A stretch of 64,000 nt of DNA from Adiantum capillus-veneris (taxonomy: Eukaryota > Streptophyta > Polypodiopsida > Polypodiales > Pteridaceae). A model generated the notes under the pieces. That model saw only the letters and a program-made list of their open reading frames with translations, had not been told where the DNA came from and ran no database searches. Every line of letters begins with the position of its first letter. Positions within the stretch are counted from its first letter, which is position 1. The position numbers and the translations under genes are program-made. The stretch is from NCBI GenBank assembly GCA_014529385.2, contig CM043961.1:15395978-15459977 (forward strand), in the 5' to 3' direction. Shown here one piece after another: positions 1-11,176 of the stretch.

Positions 1-2030
1 TCCGGGTAAGGGGATCCACGGGCGAAGGAGGCTGGTGGGCATCTCGAGGTAGGAAGGCCTTCCCAAAAAATGAGGACGTGGGTGAGGAGCTTGGAATGGA
101 ACCCAGGACCTCATGCCCCAATGATTGCGAAAGCATGGGCTAACCACTTCGCCCGCCCGCACACATTTGAAAGCATAGACATTTTATCTAATGTTATAAA
201 CGCAAAACCTGGACTGGCCTAGAACCAAACCCGGATAGGGCCCCTGGCTGGGTTTAGTTCTTGGCCGGGTTTAGTTTTAACAAGGCATCCAGAGCGGTGA
301 TCACCTCGGCAGCACCACATGGAGTTCTCGTATATCGATCCCCTCAACCCCCGCCCCCGCCCCGGCCCCCCCCCTCTTAAATGAGATGTGTCACTTAGTC
401 ATGAGGCTTAACCACGATACTAAATGAAACAGGGGGCGGGTATAAGGGGATCAATGGTGAAGGAGGCTGGCGGACATCTTGAGGTAGTTCGGGCTATGCA
501 AAAAATGGGGGTGCAGGTGAGAAGCTTGAATTGGAACCCACGACCTCATGTAACAATGCTTTTTGAAGCATGGGCTAACCACTTTGCCCACACATGCACG
601 TTTGAAAGCCTAACCATTTTACGTAATGTTATAAACAAAAAACCTAGACTGGCCTAGAACTAAACCTGGACGGTACCTGTGGCCGCGTTTAGTTCTTGGC
701 CGGGGTTAGATCTTGGCCAGGTTTAGTTTTAACAAGTCATCCATTGTGCTGATCACCTCGGCGCGGCGCATGGAGATCCTGTCCATTGATCCCCCCCCCC
801 CCCCCCCCTCAAGCTGTGTCACTTAGTCATGAGGCCTAACCACGACATTAAGTGACACAGGGGGGCGGGTAAGGGGATCGATGACGAAGGAGGGTCGTGG
901 GCATCTTGAGGTAGGTAGGCCTACCCAAAAAATGAGGGCGTGGGCGATAAGCTTGGATTGGAACCCACGGCCTCATGCCCCAATACTTTTTGAAGCATGG
1001 GCTAACTACTTTACCCGCCCGCGCACGTTTGGAACCATAGCCATTTTACCTAATGTTATAAATGCAAAACCTAAACTGGCCTAAAACTAAACCCGGACTG
1101 GCCCCAGGTTTAGTTCTTTGCCGGGTTTAGTTTTGACAAGGCATCCATGGCGTTGATCACCTCGGCAGTAGCACATGGAGTTCGCGTCCATTGATCCCCT
1201 CACCCCCCCCTCTTAAATGAGCTGTGTCCCTTAGTCATGACGCCTAACCATGACACTAAGTGACAGAGGGTCAAGGTAAGGCGATCCACGGGCGAAGGAG
1301 GCTGGCGGGCATCTCGAGGTAGGAAGGCCTTCCCAAAAAATGAGGACGTGGGTGAGGAGCTTGGATTGGAACCCAGGACCTCATGCCCTAATGATTTCTG
1401 AAGCATGGGCTAGCCACTTCGCCCGCCTTCACACGTTTGAAAGCATAGCCATTTTACCTAAAGTTATAAATGCAAAACCTAGACTGGCTTAGAACTAAAC
1501 CCGGATAGGGCCCCTGGCTGGATTTAGTTCTTGGCCGGGTTTAGTTTTAACAAGGCATCCAGAGCGTTGATTACCTCGATGGTGGCACATGAAGTTCTCG
1601 TACATTAATCCCCTCACCCCCCCCCCCCTAAATGAAATGTGCCACTTAGTCATGAGGCTTAACCATGACACTAAGTGACACAGGGGGGGTGTAAGGGGAT
1701 TAATGGCGAAGGAGGCTGGCGGGCATCTCGAGGTAGGCCGGGCTATGCAAAAAATGGGGGTGCGGGTGAGAAGCTTGGATTGGAACCCACAACCTCATGC
1801 AACAATGCTTTGAAGCATGGGCTAACCACTTTGCCCACTCATGCACGTTCGAAAGCATAGCCATTTTACCTAATGTTATAAACACAAAACTTGGACTGGC
1901 CTAGAACTAAACCGGGACGGTAACCGTGGTCGTGTTTAGTGCTTGGTCGGGTTTAGTTTTAACAAGGCATCCACGGCACTGATCACCTCGGCGGCGGCGC
2001 ATGGAGATCATATCCATTGATCCCCTCAAC

Positions 2031-2067
<37 letters not shown>

Positions 2068-3750
2068 TTAAATGAGCTGTGTCACTTAGTCATGAGGCCT
2101 AACCATGGCATTAAGTGACACAGGGGGCGGATAAGGGGATCGACGACGAAGGAGGCTCGCGGGCATCTCGAGGTAGAAAGGCCTACCCAAAAAATGGGGG
2201 CGCGGGTGATAAGCTTGGATTGGAAACCACGGCCTCATGTCCCAATATTTTTTGAAGCATGGGCTAACCACTTCGCCCGCCCGCGCACATTTGAATGCAT
2301 AGCGATCTTACCTAATGTTATAAACGCAAAACCTGGAGTGGCCTAGAACTAAACCCAGACAAGGTTTAATTCTTGGTCGGGTTTAGTTTTAACATGGCAT
2401 CCACGACGCTGATCACCACGGCGGCAGCGCATGGAGTTCTCGTCCATTGATCCCCTCACTCCCCTCTTAAATAAGATGTGTCACTTACTCATGAGGCCTA
2501 ACCACGACACTACGTGACACAGGGGGCGGGTAAGGAATCGACGACGAAGGAGGCAGGAGGGCATCTCGAGGTAGGCAAGCCTACCCAAAAAATGGGGGCA
2601 CGGGTGAGGAGCTTGGATTGAAACCCACGACCTCATGCCCCAATGTTTTTTGAAGCATGGGCTAACCACTTCGACCGCCTGTGCACTTCTGAAAGCATAG
2701 CCATTTTACCTATCGTTATAAACGCAAAACCTAGACTGGCCTAGAACTAAACCCGGATTGGGCCCCTCGCCAGGTTTACTTCTTGGTCGGGTTTAGTTTT
2801 AACAAGGCATCCACGGCGCTGATCACCTCGGTGGAAGCGCATGGAGTTCCGTCCATTGACCCCCCCCCCCCCCCCCCCCCCCCCCTCTTAAATGAGCTGT
2901 GTCACTTAGTCATGAGGCCTGACCATGACACTAAGTGACACTGGGGGCGGGTAAGGGGATCGACGGCGAAGGGGGCTGGCGGGCATCTCGAGGTAGGCAA
3001 GCCTACCCAAAAAATGGGGGCACGGACGAGGAGCTTGGATTGGAACCCACGACCTCATTGCCCAATGCTTTTTGAGGCATGGGTTAACCACTTCGCCCGC
3101 CTGTGCACGTTTGAAAGCATAGCCATTTTACCTAATGTTATAAACACAAAACCTGGATTGGCCTAGAACTAAACCTGAACAGTGCCCCTGGCCGGGTTTA
3201 GTTTTAACAAGGCATGCACGACGCTGATCACCTCGACGGCAGCGCATGGAGTTCCCGTCCTTTGATCCCCTCACCCCTCCCTCTCAAATGCACCCCTCCC
3301 TCTCAAATGAGTTGTGTCACTTAGTCATGAGACCTAACCACGACACTAAGTCACAGAGAGGTCGGGTAAGGGGATCGACGACGAAGGAGGTTGGCGGGCA
3401 TCTCGAGGAGACAGGCCTACCCAAAAAATGGGGGCATAGGTAAGGAGCTTAAATTGGAACCCACAACCTCATGCCCCAATGCTTTTCTAAGTATGGGCTA
3501 ACCACTTCACCTACCCATGCAAAGTTGAAAGCATAGTTATTTTACCTAATCTTATAAACACCAAAATTGGGCTGGCCTAGAACTAAACCAAGACGAGACC
3601 CCTGACCGAGTTTATTTCTTGGTCGGTTTAGTTTTAACAAGACATCCACGGCATTGATCACCTCGACGACAGCACATGAAGTTCCCATCCATTGATCCCC
3701 TCACCCCCTCTCTCTTAAATGAGCTCTGTCACTTAGTCATGAGGCTAGCC
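1..3750. repeat. Tandem array of ~415-bp units, at least nine copies
   Basis: The motif TCACTTAGTC (or a close variant) recurs at 391, 819, 1227, 1642, 2082, 2481, 2902, 3317 and 3729, giving units of 399 to 440 bp. Length varies mostly in a poly-C tract of 8 to 36 C (longest 2032-2067). Each unit holds a hairpin, a tRNA-like segment on the minus strand, and a 'GGGTTTAGTT' pair. Diagnostic variants repeat every third unit: units 1 and 4 share 'AAGGCCTTCCC', units 2 and 5 share 'GGGCTATGCAAAAAATGGGG', units 3 and 6 share 'GATAAGCTTGG' and 'CACGGCCTCATG'. The array is therefore partly a higher-order repeat of about 1.26 kb. It begins before the window and fades after 3730. Short reading frames inside it are repeat by-products, not genes. 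Confidence 0.92.
3031..3100 (-). promoter_or_regulatory. tRNA-like internal pol III promoter (A and B boxes) in array unit
   Basis: On the minus strand, 3098-3088 reads GGGCGAAGTGG, a 10 of 11 match to an A box, and 3047-3037 reads GGTTCCAATCC, a near-perfect B box (GGTTCGANTCC). The boxes start 51 bp apart, a normal tRNA distance. Between them lie a D-arm-like GGGC/GCCC pairing and an anticodon-arm-like ATGCTT/AAGCAT pairing. The same cassette, with varying decay, is in the other units of the 1-3750 array. This suggests the array grew from a tRNA-derived SINE; no intact acceptor stem is seen, so it is not a functional tRNA gene. Confidence 0.75.
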
Positions 3751-5640
3751 TAAGAAAACATTGCTTGTACGTTTGATTCCTCTATGGCCCTATTATTGAC
3801 AAATATGCCATCTTTACCACTATGTACTTCTTGTTGCCTTTTGTAATGTTTTTCATGGAGTGCAATGATTTGGATGCCAAAAGCTCGACCGATCCCTTGC
3901 TAGTGCTCCCCTAAAAGAACTTAGCGTTTAATTTACATTTAACTTATTGCAAATGCTTCAAAAATTTAACCTAAGAACCGAAAAAGTTTCGAGTGTACTT
4001 TTTTTCGTTAGAAAAAATAATTTTTTGGCAAGACCTGTTGTTCATAGGGGAGGGGGAAGCGGTCGTAATGATACAATCCATTAGCAATTTCATTTATTAA
4101 TGCTTCTTTTAGAAAGACTACTGTGCTTTTTTGGAATGCGCTAAAGCCATGTGTTCGAGAAAAGTGTGCCTCATCTTAGCCTTGAGCCGGTTGAAAAACC
4201 AAATAGCCGGTTGAAGAGAGGGGGAGAAGGAGAAAATCCGGTTGGGAAACTTACCAAAATAGGGAGGGAGCCAGTTTAGAGGCGTTTTGTGAAAACGTGA
4301 TGTTTTTGGAGGGGATTTTGCAAATCTCATCATTTTCAATATTTATGCATTGCACGAGATTCTTCACGAAAAGGTGAATCAAATGATACCAAAATTAATA
4401 TTTTTTTGATTTTATTTGAATGCTCCATTTGAAACAATTCAGCTTTTGAGGCATTTTGAAGCATACACTTTTTAGCAAATCACAACAAGACACATAAGCA
4501 AGATTCTTGAAATATGCCAAATTTCTTGTCTCTAAATTGGGGGTGGATATGTATCTACCAGAGAGTTATATTGCAAACAATGCTTATTATTTTACAAAAT
4601 TTTAAAATTTCCTCTTTGAATCTATCCTAAAGACTAGAGCCATGACATTACACACCATTATGACACTTTTATTCATTGATCCTCCTTTTAGGAATATTAC
4701 GTAATGTTTTTTTGAGACTGAAATACATACTTGAATATAATAAAAGAAATATCATATTGCTTTTGTAAATGGGCCTATATAGTTACCTACAAAGGTAATA
4801 CCTAGAAAAGTTTGTCATTGAAAAATATAGGTGAGTGGTAATATCTATATCTATATACTATATATTATAATATTATATTAAAGAGATTGAAATCCTATCC
4901 ACGTGGTTGTATGTCCTTACAACCACTATTAATAGGCTTGCCACAACCTCTCCAGCTTCTCACATGGCCGCTTGCCGCATCCCATCCACGAGGGCATAGC
5001 GTGCCGAGATGGCATCACCCTAATTATCTCCTCGATGTGGCACCTAATTATCTCTTGGAGGTGGCAGGAGTCTCATACTACAGCCTACGACATTGCCTAT
5101 GTTTTTAGTTGCAGGTTGTAGAGATTTTCGTACACTTGCTATCATGGGAGTCGAGGGGACAGTGGAGGGGAGAGGGAACAGGGCTGCAACCTTCGGCCAT
5201 CGGCCACTCGCATAATGGTATGCTTAAACTGTGGAAAATTCCATTCATCAGGAGTCTATGTGGCTTTGCTTCTTGAACTACAGGACGCCGCACTACCACC
5301 ACTAGGTTACTTTGCTCTAAAATTTAAATAAAATATGTGAAAATTGAGGCCGCTGATGTGGTGAAGAAAGATCTGCTAAAACATGTATCAAATTTCACTA
5401 AAGCCATTCCAATATTGATATTGATTGTACTTGCTCCTCAATAAGTTCTCCTTTTTTTCCACCGAAGGCGGCCACTCCACGGGAGGCGGAGGGAGTCTCA
5501 CTTGTTGTAGCTAATGTTGACTTCTTTGTATTTGCAGAGGTAGGACAAAAATGACTGAAGAGTTTTATACCCGATAAATGCTCTTCAAAGATCATTTGTG
5601 AGTCAACCTGTATGAGCAAATGGAATCTTTTTGGTTGGGG
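3751..5640. other. Non-coding stretch with no recognisable gene
   Basis: AT-rich DNA after the tandem array. The open frames are short, lack recognisable domains and show no splice-linked partners. I see no transposon termini, RNA gene or repeat in it. Confidence 0.6.
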
Positions 5641-5645
5641 GGGGG

Positions 5646-5646
<1 letters not shown>

Positions 5647-5740
<94 letters not shown>
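5647..5740. repeat. Compound microsatellite (GT)n(GA)n
   Basis: About 25 GT units run directly into about 22 GA units. Cys-Val and Arg-Glu repeat frames across it are artefacts of the tract. Confidence 0.95.
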
Positions 5741-5742
<2 letters not shown>

Positions 5743-5762
5743 AAGATACCCACACTGTAGCC

Positions 5763-5932
5763 AGAGAATGCAAGATTTCTTGCTTTACAATTTATAGATG
5801 TTGTTGCTTTTAGTCCTTTCTTAGTTCACAACATGTAGCTAAGCACAAGAGAATGCAAGATTTCTTGCTTTACAATTTATAGATGTTGTTGCTTTTACTC
5901 CTTTCTTAGTTCACAACATGTAGCTAAGCAGA
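5763..5932. repeat. 85-bp direct tandem duplication
   Basis: The segment from 5763 recurs at 5848 with only a few differences (for example TTTTAGTCC against TTTTACTCC), so the copies are nearly identical and probably recent. No coding content is seen. Confidence 0.9.
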
Positions 5933-6502
5933 AGAGGGAGAGCTAACAGTGGCCATGTAGAGCTATTGATCTTCATCTTTTTGTATATGTGTTACTGCCA
6001 TTTCCAGTCTTTTTATATATATATTACTGCTCTATGTACATTTTTAGCAGGAATCGTTTGTGATTCCCTCTTCCTCCCTTTGCCAGCCTTGAGCACTTTC
6101 ACTTGCAAAAAATTCCCACGCCCTTGGTCATCGCCAATTGCACCATTGCAGTAGCTCGTCGCGAGCTACACACGTGCAGATGGCTACTCTTGGACAACAT
6201 CACACCTCCCCCCGCCCCCCAACCCCCCCAATCGCTTCCTCGCTGTCCACTGCCTGTTCTCTATTCGCACGGACAAGATATTCCATGCCGCAAGACTGCA
6301 GAGAAAAAAAAAACCATGATTTGTTAGCGATCCTCCAGCTCTACCACAAAACAAAGAAAAGAGCAAGGCTTCACCTCTACTTGCACCTTTGTACTTTCAA
6401 AGGGGGCATCCGTCCATCCACAGCGTGATCCCGCTCCCTCTCGCTCTCAACTCCATTCAAATAGCGTCCCACTATCCCTTCTTTCCTGCATTTGCCAGTG
6501 CT
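5933..6502. other. Non-coding stretch
   Basis: C-rich DNA with overlapping short frames in several phases and no recognisable domain. Nothing supports a gene. Confidence 0.5.
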
Positions 6503-6518
6503 CTGTGTGTGTGTGTGT

Positions 6519-6549
<31 letters not shown>

Positions 6550-6565
6550 GCGCCTCCTCCTCCTC

Positions 6566-6596
<31 letters not shown>

Positions 6597-6650
6597 TTAC
6601 ACACACGGAGAGAGAGAGAGAGGAGGAGGAGGAGGAGGAGGAGGAGGAGG
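6503..6650. repeat. Compound microsatellite forming large inverted repeats
   Basis: (TG)n is followed by TAAAA and (CA)n, then (CCT)n(CT)n, CCGTGT, a short spacer, ACACGG, (GA)n and (GGA)n. The (CCT)n(CT)n arm ending at 6597 pairs with the (GA)n(GGA)n arm starting at 6604, so the stretch could form a long hairpin. Confidence 0.85.
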
Positions 6651-6775
6651 ATTTTAACGTCGTAGGAAACTATCCCAGGAGGCCTCGACCAAATTGTTAT
6701 TCAAGAGAAAAATGGCATAACCAATCTACTACACTTATTTGATAGAAAGGTTATGCCGTTTTCCTCCTTTTATTC
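6651..6775 (-). mobile_element. SINE copy (truncated), same family as 33239-33670
   Basis: It shares 'TTTTAACGTCGTAGGAAACTA', 'TTATTCAAGAG', 'AATGGCATAACCAATCTA' (shown in short pieces) and 'GATAGAAAGGTTAT' with the copies at 33.2-33.7 kb. Relative to them it lacks the stretch that holds the B box. The 3' end of the element on the minus strand abuts (GGA)n(GA)n, as in the other copies. Same-strand orientation to the 33-kb copies is read from the shared blocks. Confidence 0.75.
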
Positions 6776-6781
6776 ACAAAA

Positions 6782-6798
6782 TTACACACACACACACA

Positions 6799-6838
<40 letters not shown>
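6782..6838. repeat. Compound microsatellite (AC)n(GA)n
   Basis: A short (AC)n run is followed by about 18 GA units immediately beyond the SINE head at 6651-6775. Confidence 0.92.
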
Positions 6839-6841
<3 letters not shown>

Positions 6842-9447
6842 GTGTTTGCTAGCCCCTTTGCCCTACCTACGCACTACTCCCCTCTCCAGTTTTGTTCGCA
6901 TCAATCGCGTGTCCTCCTATCTGTCCGCACACTGCCCAATCCCGCGTTGTTTTCTACCATGCCCACCTTTGAGAAACATCTCTCTCTTCGCTCTCCCTCC
7001 CTCCTCCACGTCTCGTTGGCCCCTTTCTTCCTTCAAACCGAGCCAAACATCTCGAGAGATTGTTAAAAAAAAATGTTTTCAAAATTTAGCACACATACTT
7101 GTAGAATACAAATAAAAAGTATTCCACCTACCGCGTACCCCCTACTCGCTCATATCACATTATATTCAAATCAAGTGAGATGCCTACGGATTCTCTTCAT
7201 TTTCCTTGAGAATTTGCTTCCCTTTCAAAGGGAAACGAGAGTTTTGAACCTGCGCCATGAAGTGGAAGACCTCCAGCACCACTGCCGTAACCACTCAAGC
7301 AAGGTCGTTGTGCTATTGTATAAGCGCAACTCAAGCAAAAAGAAAAATACTAAGCTGCTCCTCTATCCTGGTCCTCGATCTCTGCACGCATCATGCTGGC
7401 CTGCCCGTCGCTCACCCCCATTTGCAAATGCTCTCGTACTCTGCCTGGCTGCACCGCCTGGAACCTGCTTGCATGGTCTCTGCCTCATCTTGGGGCTCCT
7501 GCTTCCACCCCACTCTCACATCCGCTAAGAGGGTATCAAGTCAGATTCGTTTGTTTTTTCGATTTTTCCCCACCTGGTACTCCCTACTTGTAGAATATAA
7601 ATTTCATTTGCTATTGTTTCCTTGCCTACAAGAAAATTATTCAGTTACAATTTATGTCTTCTCTCAAAGCATGACTCAATGCCATGATACGGCTTGCATA
7701 ATGTTAAAAGTTTTGCAATCTCAAGCATGAAGCTTCCAGATCACATGGCCAAGAGGTGTCCTCATAAAGCTTGATATCAACATTAATGTCTTTAACGAAG
7801 ACAATTATTAATTAAAGGAGATGCAAATCACATGAACTCAATAGTAGAGATTATTTTATTTTATATTTTCACGTAAGAAAGTTGTTGAAAATTTGATTTT
7901 GAAAAAAATTTACAATTTGAATAGAAAAGGGATCCTTTATATTGATGAAAAATTCACAATTATGTGATTTTATAAATTGTTCTTAACGCACGTGATATAT
8001 AGGTTTTACATATCCTCCCCTCCCCCCATCCCCTCCCCCCCTCCTCCTTGATCGCAACAATATGAGATGGAAAGAAGCTAACTAGTTGGCTACTCAGTTT
8101 CACATCAACGAAATTGAAAGAATGTTTATCAATAGAGCCGTTGAAGGGACAGGCAATCTTTTGATGCCAAATAGTGAGGCTGAATGCAAATGGAAAGCCG
8201 GGCATTGGTCCAAGAATATAAACTTCTTCAAATCGCAAACAAAGAAGATCTACTACAATCTAATGTTCAAAATATATTAGTTTTTCCCCCTCAATCTACA
8301 ACAATCTAATGCTCATAACATATTGGTTTTCGCCCTCAATAAATAATGGCAAGTAGCAGATGGGACCCTTAGTGACCCCACATGATGAATTTATTTTTGT
8401 GGAAAGTTCTACAGGGGCCTATTCCAATTAGGATTAAGATACTAGCTAGAGAGAGGGATACACTCAGATAGGTGTTAGGGGTGCAAACGAGCAATTGAAG
8501 ATCCCCTTCACTTCTTCAAGGACTACCAGAGTATAAGAGACTTTGCCGAAAAAAGTTGGAAATGGATAAAGAAGATGTGGAAAATTGTGTTCTTCAAGAA
8601 CGATCTACTATTGGGAAGAAAGATTTTGAAGAACAAGCACTATCAATTTCCACACAAATTGTTTTTTTTTTTGCTACTTCAAACAAGTCTAGAGGTCTAG
8701 AAACTTCAAGTCTTAGAAAAAACAACCTCTCTACAGCTCTAGGATGTATCTTGTGGTGCCTCAAGGCACATCATGTTCTTGATGATTATTGTACATTCCT
8801 TTCTAGGTAAATTTAATGCATCCACTCACAATTGTGAGAATGGAAAAAAGAAAAAGGATAGCTTTACATGTGCAATCATATAGGGCTTATGCTTTGGTGT
8901 TGTGAAAGGAGGAGCCTTCTTTGTTGAAGTTCTAGAAGCTCCTAAAGCTCATTAGCACGTAGGGGGTTATTTCTAGCTTATCTCTATCTCTACTAGACCT
9001 CTTCCATGTCATATGTTCCTTGCAAGTGTACTCTCTTTATTCTAATTGACCCACCTCTAAAGTGCATCTACTTGCTTCTTACTACGTGCACCATAGTGCT
9101 GTCAAATGTTTGTCAGTTTTTGCTAACTCTCGAAAAAATCATGTGTATGTGTGTGCATTGTGTACAGTCTTGCTTCTTCTACATACTTTGTCACACACAA
9201 AGGCATGAAAATCTTGGCATTTTGGGATGTAAGTATTTGTTCCTTGCTCAATTTGAAGTTTTCCTCCATTCCTATACTCTCAACACACCTAGTGCTGCTA
9301 GATGGTCTTACTGTGAACCTCACCAAGTAGAAAAACTAGATCAGATAGACTTGATTATGTTGTGAGCTTGCTCTCCTTAATACTAAAGTGGTTGCAAACA
9401 ATGAGGGGCCACATTACCTATTTGTAAGGGACTCTAAGCAGAACTGC
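6839..9447. other. Non-coding stretch with a 46-bp tandem duplication
   Basis: There are several short frames (for example 7073-7528, 8556-8810) with no recognisable domains or consistent splice links, so I call no gene. At 8255-8346 a 46-bp segment starting ACAATCTAATG is repeated once with changes. At 8825-8838 lies the palindrome CTCACAATTGTGAG, in a context resembling the start of the 10790-17690 repeat units, so 8740-8880 may be a diverged piece of that family. Confidence 0.5.
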
Positions 9448-9960
9448 CTATACTGGTGACATGGGTTTATATTTTATGTCTCGTGTACCTGGTGTAATCA
9501 TCCACAAGCATGAGCAATGTGCAACGCTCCACTGAAAGAGGGAGTGGCACAAGGACCAAAAATATCTGTATGAATAAGTGAAAGTGGCTTTGAAACGTGG
9601 GTGGCAACCTGCTTTGGAAAAGCATCTTTGTGTTGCTTGCCAAATAAACAAGCGTTGCAAGCGCTCGAAGGAGAGCGAATGATCGGTAATCCCTCCAGGA
9701 GAGACTCCCTAGCTACCAATTACAACTGTGAGTAGTTCAAGTGGCCATATCTAGCATGCCACACAAAAGAAGATACCGCACCATGTGATAGAAGGGTTGT
9801 GAGCTTGAAGAGAGCACGGTCTCGCTCACAACTCGCTAGCGTTGGATAGGTGAAGGGAATATGCAAACAATTTTCCTCTCTACAGCGCAGAGGCAGGAAG
9901 CCAAGGCCCACCTCTATGGATCATCTTGCTCTAGCCAATGCATCTTCATCTTCTATAATT
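9448..9960 (-). pseudogene. Decayed Ty1/Copia pol fragment (pre-integrase to integrase start)
   Basis: Read on the minus strand, the pieces give HARYGHLNYSQL (GAG pre-integrase motif), then CNACLFGKQHKDAFP (the HHCC zinc-binding Cys pair) and LIHTDIFGPC (the first catalytic Asp region of a Copia integrase), then DDYTRYT after a frameshift. Stops and frameshifts separate the pieces, and neither protease nor reverse transcriptase is found next to it. It is an old fragment without LTRs in view. The domain calls rest on motif recognition. Confidence 0.85.
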
Positions 9961-10512
9961 CCATCTACTTCTACACAATATAATAGGGCATGTAATTTTA
10001 GCTAGCCTTGTCCTTGAAGCTCTCCCTCCCATCCAAATCCAAGTGTGCTCTAGAGTTTCAAAGATGACTTTCTCTCAAAACTCATGGAGGTGGGTTGGTG
10101 TCAAATGCATGTCTGGCATTTTGCAAGACATGCTTTCAAACATTCACATGGGCAGCTTGAGCTTCATGTGTGGAAAGTGGTTTCTTGGAATAAATAAATT
10201 ATACAATATTTTCAATAGAGGTATCCCCTTAGCATTTGGTTGTAGAATAGCTTCAAAGGATCCCCTACATCTATTCAATAATTGTGCCTTTCCTTGTAAA
10301 GTTTAGCAGCTAAAATTTGCAAATGGGTGGATAAGAACTACAAGATTATCTTCTTTACAAATGACCTAATCTTGGGAGGGTATATATTGCAAAGCCAATG
10401 TTTTTATGTGAATCAGATTTGGAAATCCAAGAACCTTGGTGTGTTTGAGGCAATGCTTGTTGTGTCTCAATTTGAGGATATTGTGTGTGAGAGATTTGAT
10501 TTTATGTTGCAG
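9961..10512. other. Unassigned stretch with short plus-strand frames
   Basis: Frames at 10043-10306 and 10327-10542 are separated by a stop and shift and could be one decayed reading frame. Neither shows a motif I recognise. Confidence 0.4.
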
Positions 10513-10723
10513 GATCAAAGAGAGGAACAAACACTAATGTAGTTAGGTTTCCTTAGCTCTATGCAATTAAGAGAGGAACAAACCATGCAGTTAGGTTTCC
10601 TTAGCTCTATGTACCTTGTAACAAACCATGCAGTTAGGTTTCCTTAGCTCTATGTACCTTGTAATCAAAGAGAGGAACAAACCATGCAGTTAGGTTTCCT
10701 TAGCTCTATGTACCTTGTAATTT
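10513..10723. repeat. Minisatellite, about four imperfect units
   Basis: The block 'GTTAGGTTTCCTTAGCTCTATG' (in parts) recurs at about 10541, 10589, 10630 and 10688, with flanking 'AGAGAGGAACAAACCATGCA' present in most units. Unit length is about 40 to 60 bp because some units are shortened. Confidence 0.88.
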
Positions 10724-10789
10724 TTTGGGTTGTTCAATATAGTTCACTCACAATTGTGAGTTTTGCTATTTAAAAAATTGAAAAAAAAA

Positions 10790-11082
10790 TTCTGCTACGT
10801 ATGTGATCAAGCCCTCTTTTGAATTCTTTGCCCCCTCAAGGCACATGTAGTGCTTCAAATTAATTGTATGTTCTTTTTTGACTCAATATAAAATCTCTCC
10901 ACTCACAATTGTGAGTATGGACAAAAAGCAAAAGGATATTTCCAATAGAGGCATGGTCATGAAGTGAAGGGCTATTCAAGCAAAGACAGCATAAAAGTTT
11001 TTCTCTAGATCAGCTTCCAGAATCAAGTGTTCTCTCTCTCTCTCATCGTGTATGTCTAAGGGAGCTCTCTCCATCATCCTCT

Positions 11083-11123
<41 letters not shown>

Positions 11124-11124
11124 T

Positions 11125-11176
<52 letters not shown>

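Noticed and set aside
3031..3100. Functional tRNA gene
   Set aside because: A and B boxes are good but no paired acceptor stem can be made; it is a tRNA-derived segment.
424..3443. Short frames repeated in the 1-3750 array
   Set aside because: They recur only because the unit recurs, occur on both strands, and are not conserved at protein level.
1..3750. CRISPR-like or centromeric satellite reading of the array
   Set aside because: Units are too long and without spacer logic for CRISPR; a centromere role has no support in the sequence.
5612..5813. Frames of Cys-Val and Arg-Glu repeats
   Set aside because: They are translations of (GT)n and (GA)n microsatellites, open in several phases.
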